A stretch of 64,000 nt of DNA from JBCCCJ01 sp039029315 (GTDB taxonomy: Bacteria; Bacteroidota; Bacteroidia; J057): NCBI GenBank assembly GCA_039029315.1, contig JBCCGK010000005.1, forward strand, positions 124,001-188,000, written 5' to 3'. This document shows, piece after piece, positions 7,309 to 15,593 of this stretch (the stretch's first letter is position 1; each line of letters begins with the position of its first letter). The notes beneath the pieces are model-generated. The model ran no database searches. It saw nothing but the letters and a program-made list of their open reading frames with translations, and was not told the DNA's origin. The position numbers and the translations under genes are program-made.

Positions 7309-8586
7309 ATGCCTGTAGATGTTATTCTTGGTCTCCAATGGGGAGATGAAGGCAAGGGGAAAATTGTTGATGTTTTTTCTCCAAAATATGATCTGGTTGC
7401 CCGTTTCCAAGGGGGACCTAATGCTGGCCATACCATTGTTATTGAAGGCAAGAAATACGTTCTTCACCTCGTACCTTCCGGGATCTTTCATGATGGAACA
7501 GTCTGTTTGATTGGAAATGGAGTCGTTCTTGACCCAATTGCCTTACGGAAAGAAATAGAGGAATTGGAAACTGCAGGAATCGATGTGAAAGGGCGATTGC
7601 ATATCTCAAAAAGAGCCCATCTGATCTTGCCTACTCATAAACTCCTGGATGCTGCCTCAGAGAAGGCCAAAGGTGATAAAAAAATTGGTTCGACGCTCAG
7701 GGGGATTGGGCCAACCTATATGGATAAGACGGGCAGAAATGGACTTCGTGTTGGGGACATGGAAGAACCAGGCTTTGATACCAAATACCAGGCATTGGTA
7801 GGGAAACATCGACAGATGCTGGATGAGTTATATCAGTTTGACTATGAATTCGAAGAAGAGCAAAAAACATGGATGGAGGCAGTGGAATTCCTAAGAGGTC
7901 TCTCCCTGATCAATTCTGAATATTTGCTGCACAAGTATTTAAGTGAAGGAAAAAAAATATTGGCAGAAGGGGCCCAGGGAACCCTCCTGGACATCGAATT
8001 TGGAAGTTATCCATTTGTAACCAGTTCCAATACCACAACAGCAGGTGTATGCACAGGATTGGGAATCCCACCCTCTCAGATCAATCGGGTTTTTGGCGTC
8101 TTCAAAGCCTATTGCACGCGGGTTGGAAGTGGCCCATTTCCCACTGAGCTGGAGGATGAGCTGGGCGAAAGAATACGACAAGAAGGAGGAGAGTTTGGTG
8201 CTACAACTGGACGACCCCGAAGAACTGGATGGCTGGATCTGCCATTGCTCAGTTATGCCATCAAACTCAATGGCGTGACAGACTTAATCATGACCAAGGC
8301 TGATGTATTGTCCATTTTGGAGGAGATACAGGTTTGTCATAATTATCAGCTAGGAAGTGAGCAAACGACAGAAGTCCCATATGATCTTCGACATGCTTCC
8401 CCAAATCTACAGGGACATCCGGGTTGGGTGAAGGATATCACTGCGATTCAAGATCCCGCCAATATCCCTGGAGCTTTGCATGACTATATTCGAATGATTG
8501 AAGGAGAGGTGGGGGTTCCGATGACCTACTTATCAGTTGGTCCAGATCGTGAACAAACCATGTTGATGCAGCCTTTGGCAGTCTAA
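7309..8586 (+). CDS. purA: adenylosuccinate synthetase
   Basis: A 425-residue enzyme of usual length. It joins IMP and aspartate using GTP to form adenylosuccinate, the first committed step to AMP. The GTP-binding motif GLQWGDEGKGKIVD is at the N-terminus, followed by FQGGPNAGHT and GIGPTYMDK, and the conserved TTGRPRRTGWLD near residue 300. It is cytoplasmic. It ends a fur-STAS-purA run and is convergent with the marR gene, with only 12 bp between their stop codons. Confidence 0.98.
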   Translation: MPVDVILGLQWGDEGKGKIVDVFSPKYDLVARFQGGPNAGHTIVIEGKKYVLHLVPSGIFHDGTVCLIGNGVVLDPIALRKEIEELETAGIDVKGRLHISKRAHLILPTHKLLDAASEKAKGDKKIGSTLRGIGPTYMDKTGRNGLRVGDMEEPGFDTKYQALVGKHRQMLDELYQFDYEFEEEQKTWMEAVEFLRGLSLINSEYLLHKYLSEGKKILAEGAQGTLLDIEFGSYPFVTSSNTTTAGVCTGLGIPPSQINRVFGVFKAYCTRVGSGPFPTELEDELGERIRQEGGEFGATTGRPRRTGWLDLPLLSYAIKLNGVTDLIMTKADVLSILEEIQVCHNYQLGSEQTTEVPYDLRHASPNLQGHPGWVKDITAIQDPANIPGALHDYIRMIEGEVGVPMTYLSVGPDREQTMLMQPLAV

Positions 8587-8598
8587 AGACGGACTTCT

Positions 8599-9054
8599 TT
8601 ATTGATTTCTCATTTTGTCAAGAAGATCATTGAGTTGGTCAACTTCATCATCCGAGAGTGAGTTCATGATTTCATCAAGCATGTCTCCACGATTGTCCAA
8701 TTCTGCCAGAAGGTCGAGGCCACTCTGACTGATCGTTACATCTACCAAACGCTTGTCTTCCTGGCAAGTCGATCTGCTGATCAGATCCTTTTTGAGAAGA
8801 CGGTCAACAATCCTTGAAACATCAGAACGACGGTCGAGCATCCGTTCTCTAATATCGGATGTAGAGATCGGATTGGGAGATTGACCACGAAGAATGCGGA
8901 GAACATTGTATTGTTGAATCGTAATATCAGCCCCTTTTAAAAAATTTCGATGATGACTCACCAACCAATTGTGAGTAAAGATTAAATTGACAGCAGCCCG
9001 CTGACGAGAACTCCGGAATGGGGTTGATTGTTTGATTGCTTTTTCCAGTTTCAT
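8599..9054 (-). CDS. MarR family transcriptional regulator
   Basis: A 151-residue winged-helix regulator. The core runs GADITIQQYNVLRILRG, then the recognition helix around DIRERMLDRRSDVSRIVDRL, and the wing RSTCQEDKRLVDVTIS with the conserved Asp-Lys-Arg of MarR wings. The C-terminal helix provides dimerisation. Such proteins usually repress a neighbouring gene and release DNA on binding a small phenolic or oxidant ligand. The divergent neighbour is the DUF6807 lipoprotein gene, 73 bp away, making it the obvious candidate target; this is inferred from position only. Confidence 0.92.
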   Translation of the reverse strand: MKLEKAIKQSTPFRSSRQRAAVNLIFTHNWLVSHHRNFLKGADITIQQYNVLRILRGQSPNPISTSDIRERMLDRRSDVSRIVDRLLKKDLISRSTCQEDKRLVDVTISQSGLDLLAELDNRGDMLDEIMNSLSDDEVDQLNDLLDKMRNQ

Positions 9055-9127
9055 AGGACGTTAAAAATAAGAACATTTTAGGAAAATTGTTTTTTTACTA
9101 CCTTGAGCATTCCTAAATATTTCATGC

Positions 9128-10198
9128 ATGCTTCTTTATCAACGCTTCATTTCCGCCATTGTTTGTCTGATGTGCCTGGGACTCTTGACTCATTGTGCCA
9201 ATCTCCCTTCTCCTCCAAGCAGCTCATCAGAAGAATCCATAGTAAAACTAATCAGGGATGGAGAACAAGTAGAAGTGTGGATGAATGGCAGTTTATTCAC
9301 GATCTACCAGCAGCCTGATGAAGTCAAAAAGCCAATCTTATATCCGATATTGACCTCTAAAGGTACTGCCATTACCCGTGGTTACCCTTTAGACCCCAAA
9401 GTGGGTGAAAGAGCAGACCATCCCCACCACATAGGGGTTTGGTTCAACCATGGAGATGTGAATGATCTGGACTTCTGGAACAATTCCACCAACGTAAAGC
9501 CGGAAAGATTGGACCATTATGGAACCATCCAGCATACTGCAATTCGGTCGGTCGAATCAGGAGATGAGGGCCGCCTGCATGTTGAGATGGAATGGCTTGG
9601 GCCTGACCGGACTGTTCTCTTGAGGGAATCTACTCATTTTCGATTTTGGACCGGGAAAGGAGTCCGATCCCTAGAGCGACATACCAGCTTGACTGCTGGA
9701 GAGGATTCTGTGCTCTTCCGAGACAATAAGGAAGGAATGTTCGGGATACGTCTAGCACGACCACTTGAGCAAGTGAATCCCAAACCGACCATATTGATTG
9801 GAGAAGATGGCACCCCTTCTCCTGAGAAAGTTGTAGATACCACCAGTGTCAATGGTTTGTACCGCAACGCAGCAGGACAAAAGGGAGATGATGTGTGGGG
9901 AACAAGGGGGAGCTGGGTCTGTATTGATGGGAAAATCGGATCAGAATCGATCTCTGTTGCCATGTTTGATCATGCAGAGAATCCTGGTTATCCGGCTTCC
10001 TGGCATGCGCGAAACTACGGATTGTTCTCTGTGAATAATCTGGGTCGCAAAGCCTATAACAAACAAGAGGAAGCTTTTCATGTCAGTCTGGCTCCTGGAG
10101 AACGTCTGGAATTTCGCCATCGCTTATCTGTCTACACCACTGATCCCTCAGATGAAGATCTGGAGAAGACTTATAGACAGTTTGTAGAAAAAAAGTGA
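9128..10198 (+). CDS. DUF6807 (PmoA-like) family lipoprotein
   Basis: A 356-residue protein. The N-terminus is a lipoprotein signal ending LLTHC (about residue 23), so it should be membrane-anchored on the periplasmic side. The body carries the family signature HPHHIGVWFNHGDVN (about residues 98-112) and repeated beta-strand sequence. This family is widespread in Bacteroidota and Planctomycetota and is often labelled PmoA-like; it is not methane monooxygenase. Its genes often lie in carbohydrate-use loci, but no biochemical role is established to my knowledge. It is divergent from the marR gene and may be controlled by it. Confidence 0.8.
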   Translation: MLLYQRFISAIVCLMCLGLLTHCANLPSPPSSSSEESIVKLIRDGEQVEVWMNGSLFTIYQQPDEVKKPILYPILTSKGTAITRGYPLDPKVGERADHPHHIGVWFNHGDVNDLDFWNNSTNVKPERLDHYGTIQHTAIRSVESGDEGRLHVEMEWLGPDRTVLLRESTHFRFWTGKGVRSLERHTSLTAGEDSVLFRDNKEGMFGIRLARPLEQVNPKPTILIGEDGTPSPEKVVDTTSVNGLYRNAAGQKGDDVWGTRGSWVCIDGKIGSESISVAMFDHAENPGYPASWHARNYGLFSVNNLGRKAYNKQEEAFHVSLAPGERLEFRHRLSVYTTDPSDEDLEKTYRQFVEKK

Positions 10199-10222
10199 TC
10201 GAAACAGGCACTCATGAATGTC

Positions 10223-10273
10223 AAAAAAAAATCAACTCAAAGAAGAAAGCGATCGCCCTTCTCCTTTGAGTTG
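10223..10273 (-). terminator. rho-independent terminator for the small membrane protein gene
   Basis: An inverted repeat (left arm CAACTCAAAGAAGAAAG, right arm CTTCTCCTTTGAGTTG) with loop CGATCGCC lies between convergent genes. Read on the minus strand the stem is followed by nine T (A-run at 10223-10231). It therefore ends transcription of the minus-strand gene at 10295 and the stem may also serve the convergent DUF6807 gene. Confidence 0.85.
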
Positions 10274-10294
10274 TCTGGCTGCCAGGATGTTCTG

Positions 10295-10786
10295 CTAAAA
10301 ATTGCCGTTCGAAAAATTCAGAAAGGTCAGCCCTAGAATCAGAAGAAATCCAAGAAATGGTGTAAGCATAGCGAATCTTGCAATTCGCTTGAGTTTTGGT
10401 CGTTCCTTCTTGCTGGCTTTTAATTTTTTCCAGGTAGAATACCCAAATCCAAAAGCAATGAGGGAGGCAATAGCTCCTAGAACGGCGAAAAACAAAAAGG
10501 GTGCAAGGCCCACCCCGATCAGCATTGGGGACAAAACCAGCAAAGGGTAAGAGAGAAAAGTGAACCCCTTAGCAATGCTTGCATGTTTGTCAACTTTGGA
10601 AGCCTTCTTTTTGGCTGTGCGTTTCTGAAGTAGGCTTAAACCTTCTCCATCCAGGGAGGAATGTATGCTGGAGGAGATCTGCTGTTGATTGACAGCTGTC
10701 CTCATCGCAGCAGCTTGCGAAGACTTAGGAAAAAACACTGTCAGACCCAGGAAGAAGAAGGTGGATAGGATGATAATAGATTTCAT
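10295..10786 (-). CDS. small membrane protein, paralogue A of a three-gene cluster
   Basis: A 163-residue protein with an N-terminal signal peptide (MKSIIILSTFFFLGLTVFF, cleavage probably after SSQAA), a polar linker of about 55 residues, then a membrane domain of two to three hydrophobic segments split by a basic loop (YSTWKKLKASKKERPKLKR). It shares this layout with two neighbouring genes on the same strand (11356-11868 and 11940-12410): secretory signal, basic linker, two hydrophobic hairpins around a Lys-rich turn. The pattern resembles DUF4190-like proteins. No function is recognised. A terminator follows its stop codon. Confidence 0.7.
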   Translation of the reverse strand: MKSIIILSTFFFLGLTVFFPKSSQAAAMRTAVNQQQISSSIHSSLDGEGLSLLQKRTAKKKASKVDKHASIAKGFTFLSYPLLVLSPMLIGVGLAPFLFFAVLGAIASLIAFGFGYSTWKKLKASKKERPKLKRIARFAMLTPFLGFLLILGLTFLNFSNGNF

Positions 10787-10879
10787 ATTTGATGTTTGTA
10801 ATTGATTGAAAGAAAAAATGTATGTGGAAATAGATGTTTGCTCAATCTATTGGACTGCTGCTGTAGAACCCGAATCCAA

Positions 10880-11056
10880 TTATTTGGAAGAATGGCTGAA
10901 CCTTGTTGATTGAACTTTTTCAGAAACCGGATCGGCATGATCGCTTTGGGAAGGCTGAAAAGACTGATCAGAAGATTGTTGCATCATCGGGAATATATAC
11001 ACGGAGATAGATAGGAATAAAGCTTTCATAATAAAAAATATTAAGCGTTTGTTCAT
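10880..11056 (-). CDS. possible 58-residue secreted peptide
   Basis: A short frame (ATG at 11056, TAA at 10880) between two paralogous membrane protein genes on the same strand. It starts MNKRLIFFIMKALFLSIS, a plausible signal peptide, followed by a polar Gln/Ser-rich segment ending TRFSHSSK. It resembles just the signal and linker part of its neighbours, so it may be a truncated fourth member or a genuine secreted peptide. There is no strong ribosome site. An alternative ATG ten codons in would give a shorter signal. Confidence 0.4.
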   Translation of the reverse strand: MNKRLIFFIMKALFLSISVYIFPMMQQSSDQSFQPSQSDHADPVSEKVQSTRFSHSSK

Positions 11057-11091
11057 ACCACAAGAATAGAGGACAGAGGAGCAGCTTCAAA

Positions 11092-11122
11092 AAGGAAAAA
11101 TCCCGGCCAGATGCCAGGATTT
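11092..11122 (-). terminator. rho-independent terminator inside the paralogue cluster
   Basis: A stem of ten positions with one mismatch (AAATCCCGGC, loop CAGAT, GCCAGGATTT). On the minus strand it is followed by TTTTTCCTTTT. It lies below the membrane protein gene at 11356 and a possible small frame ending at 11134, implying the minus-strand transcript from 11868 runs to here. Confidence 0.75.
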
Positions 11123-11133
11123 GGAAATTTTCC

Positions 11134-11340
11134 TTAAGATGAGCCGCTGAAGAGGGAATTTGGAAAAAATGCAAAAGGCTTTTTTTTACCTGCTGCTTTT
11201 CGGACATTATCCCAAAAATTATTCGAGAAACAAGGGGAAGAACCTTTGTGAAAACTATCTAAAAAGTCTGACAAGTTTCCATTATCCACATTGTCAGAAG
11301 AATAAGTTTGGTTGTAGCTGTAGGGACATTCTGAGACCAA
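11134..11340 (-). CDS. possible 68-residue small protein, TTG start
   Basis: An open frame directly after the gene at 11356 and immediately before the terminator at 11092-11122. It would need a TTG start, with a weak AGG upstream. The product is polar and aromatic with two cysteines and a Lys-rich stretch (RKAAGKKKPFAFF), with no signal peptide. The composition is protein-like and it fits inside the transcript, but nothing else supports translation. It may simply be 3' untranslated sequence. Confidence 0.2.
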   Translation of the reverse strand: MVSECPYSYNQTYSSDNVDNGNLSDFLDSFHKGSSPCFSNNFWDNVRKAAGKKKPFAFFPNSLFSGSS

Positions 11341-11355
11341 GGCCTGAATTCAGGT

Positions 11356-11868
11356 TTATGATTCAGACATGAGGGCAAGGAAGAGGAGGCCATAAGCAAT
11401 ACCCACGGTAAGAAATGGGCCAAAAATAGCAAAAAGTGCATTTCGTTTTCCGTCCTTTCCATTTTTCTTGATCCTTCTGAGAGCCAAAATGCCTAGCGTA
11501 ATGGATGACGCACCAACAAGGCCTGTCGCCAGGAAATAAAAATTTACGATGAAAGCTACTCTTGTGATAGCTAATAAGGCAGGGATACCGGGAAATACCA
11601 TTGCACTAAAAGCAACAAACAAAACAAGGCCAATCCTGGCAAACTTATCTGTTTCTTTGACCCTTGACTCCTTCCAGATAGAATGAATTTTATGTTTCTT
11701 CTTCTCTTTACCAACTTTCAGACCGGGCGTAGAGGAGATCGAAATGGTTTGGGGTATTACGTGAGAAGGTATGCTTTGGCTGGATCCAGCAAGAACCTTC
11801 AACTGAGTTCCTGAAAAAAACACCCACAAAAGAAGAAAATAAAGGGAAAATCGATTGTTATGTTTCAT
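11356..11868 (-). CDS. small membrane protein, paralogue B of a three-gene cluster
   Basis: A 170-residue protein. A signal peptide (MKHNNRFSLYFLLLWVFF, cleavage after about LAGSS) precedes a basic linker (KVGKEKKKHKIHSIWKESR), then hydrophobic segments at about residues 75-95, 97-122 and 140-165. The segment LGILALRRIKKNGKDGKRN parallels GIQALQKIKKNGKKGKTLA in paralogue C, so these two are clear relatives. Topology suggests an inner-membrane protein, but N-terminal signal plus late helices is unusual. Function unknown. It lies 71 bp below paralogue C on the same strand. Confidence 0.72.
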   Translation of the reverse strand: MKHNNRFSLYFLLLWVFFSGTQLKVLAGSSQSIPSHVIPQTISISSTPGLKVGKEKKKHKIHSIWKESRVKETDKFARIGLVLFVAFSAMVFPGIPALLAITRVAFIVNFYFLATGLVGASSITLGILALRRIKKNGKDGKRNALFAIFGPFLTVGIAYGLLFLALMSES

Positions 11869-11939
11869 AAAGCCAATGATTGTGAAGATAGATGAAAGAT
11901 GAGTGATTCAATCACTGATTGTCAGCTAGAGAGAGACGA

Positions 11940-12410
11940 TTAGAATGCACAACCAAGAACGCTACAGGCCACGATTGTGGGTATACCAAAAAGAACGATT
12001 GCTCCAATCACAGGGGCCAAAATCGCAAGAATGGCGAGGGTCTTGCCCTTTTTTCCATTCTTCTTGATTTTTTGCAGCGCCTGAATTCCGGAAATAGTCG
12101 CGATGATTGCAAGCATGGCCCCGATAACAGCAACGGCGATGACACCCGCCAATGTTCCAAGCAATAAGGCCAAAGACCAAGAAGCAGCGAGAACAATGTA
12201 AGAGACAATACTGACAATGAACGCATGCCACGCATGAGGTTCTATATCATCCTGTTTCTTTGCTTTCTTGGATTTGAAGCTAAGCTGAGAGACCCATGAT
12301 TTTTTTGCTTCAACCCGAACCTCTTTGCCAGCAGATCCTGCAAAGGATGGAACCGAGAAGAGAAGGAAGGCAGTCAGGGAAATGGTGAGGAAAAAAGATG
12401 TGTTTTTCAT
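11940..12410 (-). CDS. small membrane protein, paralogue C of a three-gene cluster
   Basis: A 156-residue protein, taking the ATG at 12410 (MKNTSFFLTISLTAFLL), which opens a clean signal peptide; a longer in-frame start at 12446 adds 12 atypical residues. A basic linker (SQLSFKSKKAKKQDD) leads to hydrophobic stretches rich in Ala, Ile and Val, with the shared turn KIKKNGKKGK. It ends ACSVLGCAF with two cysteines. It shares architecture and the Lys-rich turn with paralogue B. It is probably the first gene of the cluster. No function is known. Confidence 0.72.
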   Translation of the reverse strand: MKNTSFFLTISLTAFLLFSVPSFAGSAGKEVRVEAKKSWVSQLSFKSKKAKKQDDIEPHAWHAFIVSIVSYIVLAASWSLALLLGTLAGVIAVAVIGAMLAIIATISGIQALQKIKKNGKKGKTLAILAILAPVIGAIVLFGIPTIVACSVLGCAF

Positions 12411-12582
12411 TGAAGTAGCTTTGATAAAAATGATTGATTCCCTCAAAAGTAGCAGAGAGAATGAGAGATCATTTGGAAAAAATTTCGGGAAGGAAGCACG
12501 GATTCTTGCATCATCCTATTTTGGAGAGAAGTGAATAAAAAATTGAGAGATATCCGTAAAATCAACAACTCATTTCAACGAA

Positions 12583-12631
12583 TTAGTAAAAAATCCTAAA
12601 TCAGGATATTGCGTTTAGTAAAAAATCCTAA
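12583..12631. repeat. 17-bp direct repeat next to foldback copy 2
   Basis: TTAGTAAAAAATCCTAA occurs exactly at 12583-12599 and again at 12615-12631, 15 bp apart, with the second copy touching the left end of the foldback element at 12631. It may mark an earlier insertion or slippage event, or be a paired binding site upstream of the membrane-protein cluster. Confidence 0.7.
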
Positions 12632-12792
12632 GAGACTTTTTAGGAATCTGTGCTGAGAATTTTTATCGTGTATTTTTCTCTCAGGCAAGGCTCTTTTTTG
12701 TTCTCATATGGTGCTATGAGAACAAAAATAGCCGCAGAATGAGGAAAAAAGACGCATACAAAAAATAAGTGACAGATTTTCAAACAGTCTCT
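12631..12792. mobile_element. MITE-like foldback element, copy 2 (opposite orientation)
   Basis: A 162-bp element whose reverse complement matches the copy at 1573-1733 almost throughout: ends AGAGACTGTTTGAAAATC and GATTCCTAAAAAGTCTCT, centre GTTCTCATAGCACCATATGA. It keeps the full-length foldback symmetry and has no coding capacity. It lies upstream of the paralogue cluster and downstream of the glutamate-synthase-like gene. Two near-identical, oppositely oriented copies 11 kb apart show recent spread and provide a substrate for inversion of the intervening DNA. Confidence 0.75.
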
Positions 12793-12978
12793 AAATACTA
12801 ATCTAATGACTGGCCAATAGAAGGGGTAGTTCGGTGATCAGATGCTGTCTATCACCCTTATTTACTCTGTAAGCAAAGGTATTTCCTTCCCTTCTCTTGC
12901 ATAGGGCTTTGGTCAGGGAAAACAATATGCAGAAGAAGGGGACAAATAAAATGATGAAAATGCCAGGATAGAGACTCC

Positions 12979-14535
12979 TTATCCTGTTTTTTCTTTGGCG
13001 ATTCCCCCAAGATGGTCTGTGAGGGAAAGCATGCCATCGAAGGAAACTGGCACCTTGTCATATCCAAATGTTTCTCGAAGACTTTTGGTATAGTGATTAT
13101 CTCCCATGCCCATATCTATGTCAGTCATAGTCAATTGGCAGGGATGTTCATAGCCACAGGCATGTGTGATTTCCAACACCTCCTTTCTCAGCGTTTTTAC
13201 ATATTGATAGAAGCGATCTGATTTGAGAGGAACATTGATTCCGTTCTGCAACCACTTCTTCTGAGTAGCAACGCCAGAAGGACAACGATTGGTTTGGCAG
13301 ATCTGAGCCTGAATACAGCCAATGGATAGCATGGCTTCCCGGGCAACATTGATGACATCGGCGCCCATGGCGAATGCCATAACCGTTCTGGAAGGGAAGC
13401 CCAACTTGCCTGAGGCAATGAAGACCAAATCGTCGGCCAATCCTCGTCCAGCAAATATTTTGTAGACATCAGAAAATGCATAGATAAATGGAAGAGACAC
13501 ATGATTGGCAAAAGAAGGGGGGGCTGCACCTGTGCCACCTTCCCCGCCATCAATGGTGATAAAGTCAGGTCCTTTGCCTGTTTTGACCATCAAATCGGCT
13601 AATTCTTCCCATAGTTCCAATTTTCCTACCGCTGACTTGATTCCAACAGGCAAGCCAGTTTCTTCTGCAATAGATTCGACGAACTCCACTAATTCTGGAA
13701 TATTGCTGAAAGCTGTGTGAGAAGCTGGAGAGAGAACATCCTGTCCCATGGGTACCCCACGAATCTGTGAAATTTCCTTTGTGATTTTTTTGCCGGGAAG
13801 CACACCTCCTTTACCGGGTTTTGCCCCTTGAGACAGCTTCACCTCTATGGCGCGAATAAAAGGATTGTTTTCGACGAGCTTCTTCATCTTTTCCATCGAA
13901 AACCTGCCATCCTCACCTCTTACGCCAAAATATCCGGTTCCAAAATGAAACACCACATCTGCGCCAGTAGAATGATAGGGAGACAAGCCTCCTTCCCCTG
14001 TATTGTGATAGCAACCGGCCTTGTATGAACCACGATTCAGTGACTCAATGGCTTTGGCTGATAGAGAGCCATAACTCATCGCTGAGACATTCACAATCGA
14101 TCGTGGGCGAAATGGTCGCTGCCGATTGTGATAAGCACCGATGACCTTGGCACAAGGGAGATAGGATTTGTCCTCATGATTGGGATGACCTTCCCTGGCT
14201 TGATAGGGAATCATGGTCGGGTTGATGAACACATGTCCAGCGCTGTGGATGTCCTGATCAGTGCCAAATCCCTGATAGTTGTTCTCCCGCTTAGAGGAGG
14301 CATATACCCAGGAACGTTGACTCCGGTTGAAGGGAAGTTCTTCCCGATTATTGGCAACAATATATTGTCGAAGCTCAGGCCCTATGCTTTCAAGCAAGTA
14401 GCGGATATGGCCAATGATTGGGAAATTGTGCAGAATCGTATGGGATCTATTGATAAACACATCATGAATGGCAATTATCAAAAGCACCAATAAGACATAG
14501 CCCCACCAGGGAACAGAAGCGAGTAGTTGTGTCAT
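12979..14535 (-). CDS. FMN-binding glutamate-synthase-like protein
   Basis: A 518-residue protein of the FMN-binding glutamate synthase domain family. An N-terminal membrane helix (VLLVLLIIAIHDVFINRS) precedes the (beta/alpha)8 FMN domain, with SYGSLSAKAIESLNRG, GEGGLSPYH and GGEGGTGAAPPSF, which match the FMN and 2-oxoglutarate sites of GltB. The 3Fe-4S ligand pattern C-x5-C-x4-C is present (CIQAQICQTNRCPSG). The glutaminase domain of true GltB is absent, and no GltD lies nearby, so it is unlikely to be the main glutamate synthase. Family members of this type are common in Bacteroidota and have no settled reaction. It is transcribed alone. Confidence 0.88.
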   Translation of the reverse strand: MTQLLASVPWWGYVLLVLLIIAIHDVFINRSHTILHNFPIIGHIRYLLESIGPELRQYIVANNREELPFNRSQRSWVYASSKRENNYQGFGTDQDIHSAGHVFINPTMIPYQAREGHPNHEDKSYLPCAKVIGAYHNRQRPFRPRSIVNVSAMSYGSLSAKAIESLNRGSYKAGCYHNTGEGGLSPYHSTGADVVFHFGTGYFGVRGEDGRFSMEKMKKLVENNPFIRAIEVKLSQGAKPGKGGVLPGKKITKEISQIRGVPMGQDVLSPASHTAFSNIPELVEFVESIAEETGLPVGIKSAVGKLELWEELADLMVKTGKGPDFITIDGGEGGTGAAPPSFANHVSLPFIYAFSDVYKIFAGRGLADDLVFIASGKLGFPSRTVMAFAMGADVINVAREAMLSIGCIQAQICQTNRCPSGVATQKKWLQNGINVPLKSDRFYQYVKTLRKEVLEITHACGYEHPCQLTMTDIDMGMGDNHYTKSLRETFGYDKVPVSFDGMLSLTDHLGGIAKEKTG

Positions 14536-14719
14536 CGTTCAATTGTTAATCATTACACTTGAAAGTGAATTTAGGAAAGTTTGGCAACAGGAAAAGAATA
14601 CAGGGTAAATTTTGCGAAGCACATGTGCCAGATCAAGGAAGAACAAGAGTGTGCGTTGAGCTATATTAGGCGGTTTTGGAGGCTGAGATGGCGCAAAAAA
14701 TCCTTTTGGCTGGTCCCAA

Positions 14720-15583
14720 TCAGGAAAGGTACAACATCAAGAGGTTGAGAGGGATGAGGCCTAACATCCCCAGGCCAAAGCGAAATTGGAAATCAGGCTT
14801 TTTGTCAAAAATCAATCCTCCAACTGCAAACCCAATTAGCAATACCCAGAAAAAGGAAAATATATTATAGATGCTTGGTTTGGGCGAAAATCGTACACTT
14901 TTACTGCCTTGGGCAGATGAGAGGGCATCCGGGCTTGCCTGTACAATGATCCTATAGGTCTTGCCGAATAGGGGAGTGGAATAAAAAGTAAGATAATCGC
15001 CCCGTGTCAGGAGTTCCACGCGATTGCATCTGATCGGCAGAATCCGTTGGGGGGTTTGGACTTCGCATCTGAGTTGGCTTCCGGGCTCATAAGATTGAAT
15101 CACATCAACCAACTTTTCCGGCTCAGATGCTTTCCCTAATCCCCAGTCTAGCAGAAAAACCAGCATCAACCCAAGGCTTATCCAGGACAGGATTTTTACG
15201 TAAGGTCGATATTGAACGAACTCAGCAAAGATGGCTTTTTCCTGCTTGATTTTTGCTTCGCGATACCGTCTCCTTCGCTCCTCTTCTGAAATGTCGGCAG
15301 GATCTGTAGGTCTTTTGGGACCTGGTTGGTAGACCTTCCGTTTTTGGAAAGCAAAGGGATCACCATTCTTAAATCGCTGAAGTTGGAGGTCGTATTGCTT
15401 TCGCAATTGAGGATCACTCAAGGTTTGGTAGGCTTCATTGAGTTGGAGAAACAAGTCATGGGCATTGGGGTCGGAATTGCTGTCAGGGTGCAATTTCATG
15501 GCCAACTGTCGAAAGGAATGTTTGATTTCCTGTTCGCTTGCTTGTTGAGAGAGACCAAGTACCTGATAGTAGTCTTTTGCCAT
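14720..15583 (-). CDS. membrane-anchored J-domain (DnaJ-like) protein 1
   Basis: A 287-residue protein. Residues 1-67 are a J domain (KDYYQVLGLSQQASEQEIKH) with the essential HPD triad in KLHPDSNSDP, which stimulates Hsp70 (DnaK) ATPase. There is no Gly/Phe region or zinc finger, so it is a type III J protein. Helices at about residues 155-172 (LSWISLGLMLVFLLDWG) and near the C-terminus (two, ending IPLNLLMLYLS) anchor it in a membrane with a domain of about 75 residues between. It lies 10 bp below a paralogue with the same layout. It probably recruits DnaK to the inner membrane. Confidence 0.88.
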   Translation of the reverse strand: MAKDYYQVLGLSQQASEQEIKHSFRQLAMKLHPDSNSDPNAHDLFLQLNEAYQTLSDPQLRKQYDLQLQRFKNGDPFAFQKRKVYQPGPKRPTDPADISEEERRRRYREAKIKQEKAIFAEFVQYRPYVKILSWISLGLMLVFLLDWGLGKASEPEKLVDVIQSYEPGSQLRCEVQTPQRILPIRCNRVELLTRGDYLTFYSTPLFGKTYRIIVQASPDALSSAQGSKSVRFSPKPSIYNIFSFFWVLLIGFAVGGLIFDKKPDFQFRFGLGMLGLIPLNLLMLYLS

Positions 15584-15593
15584 GATCTGTCTG

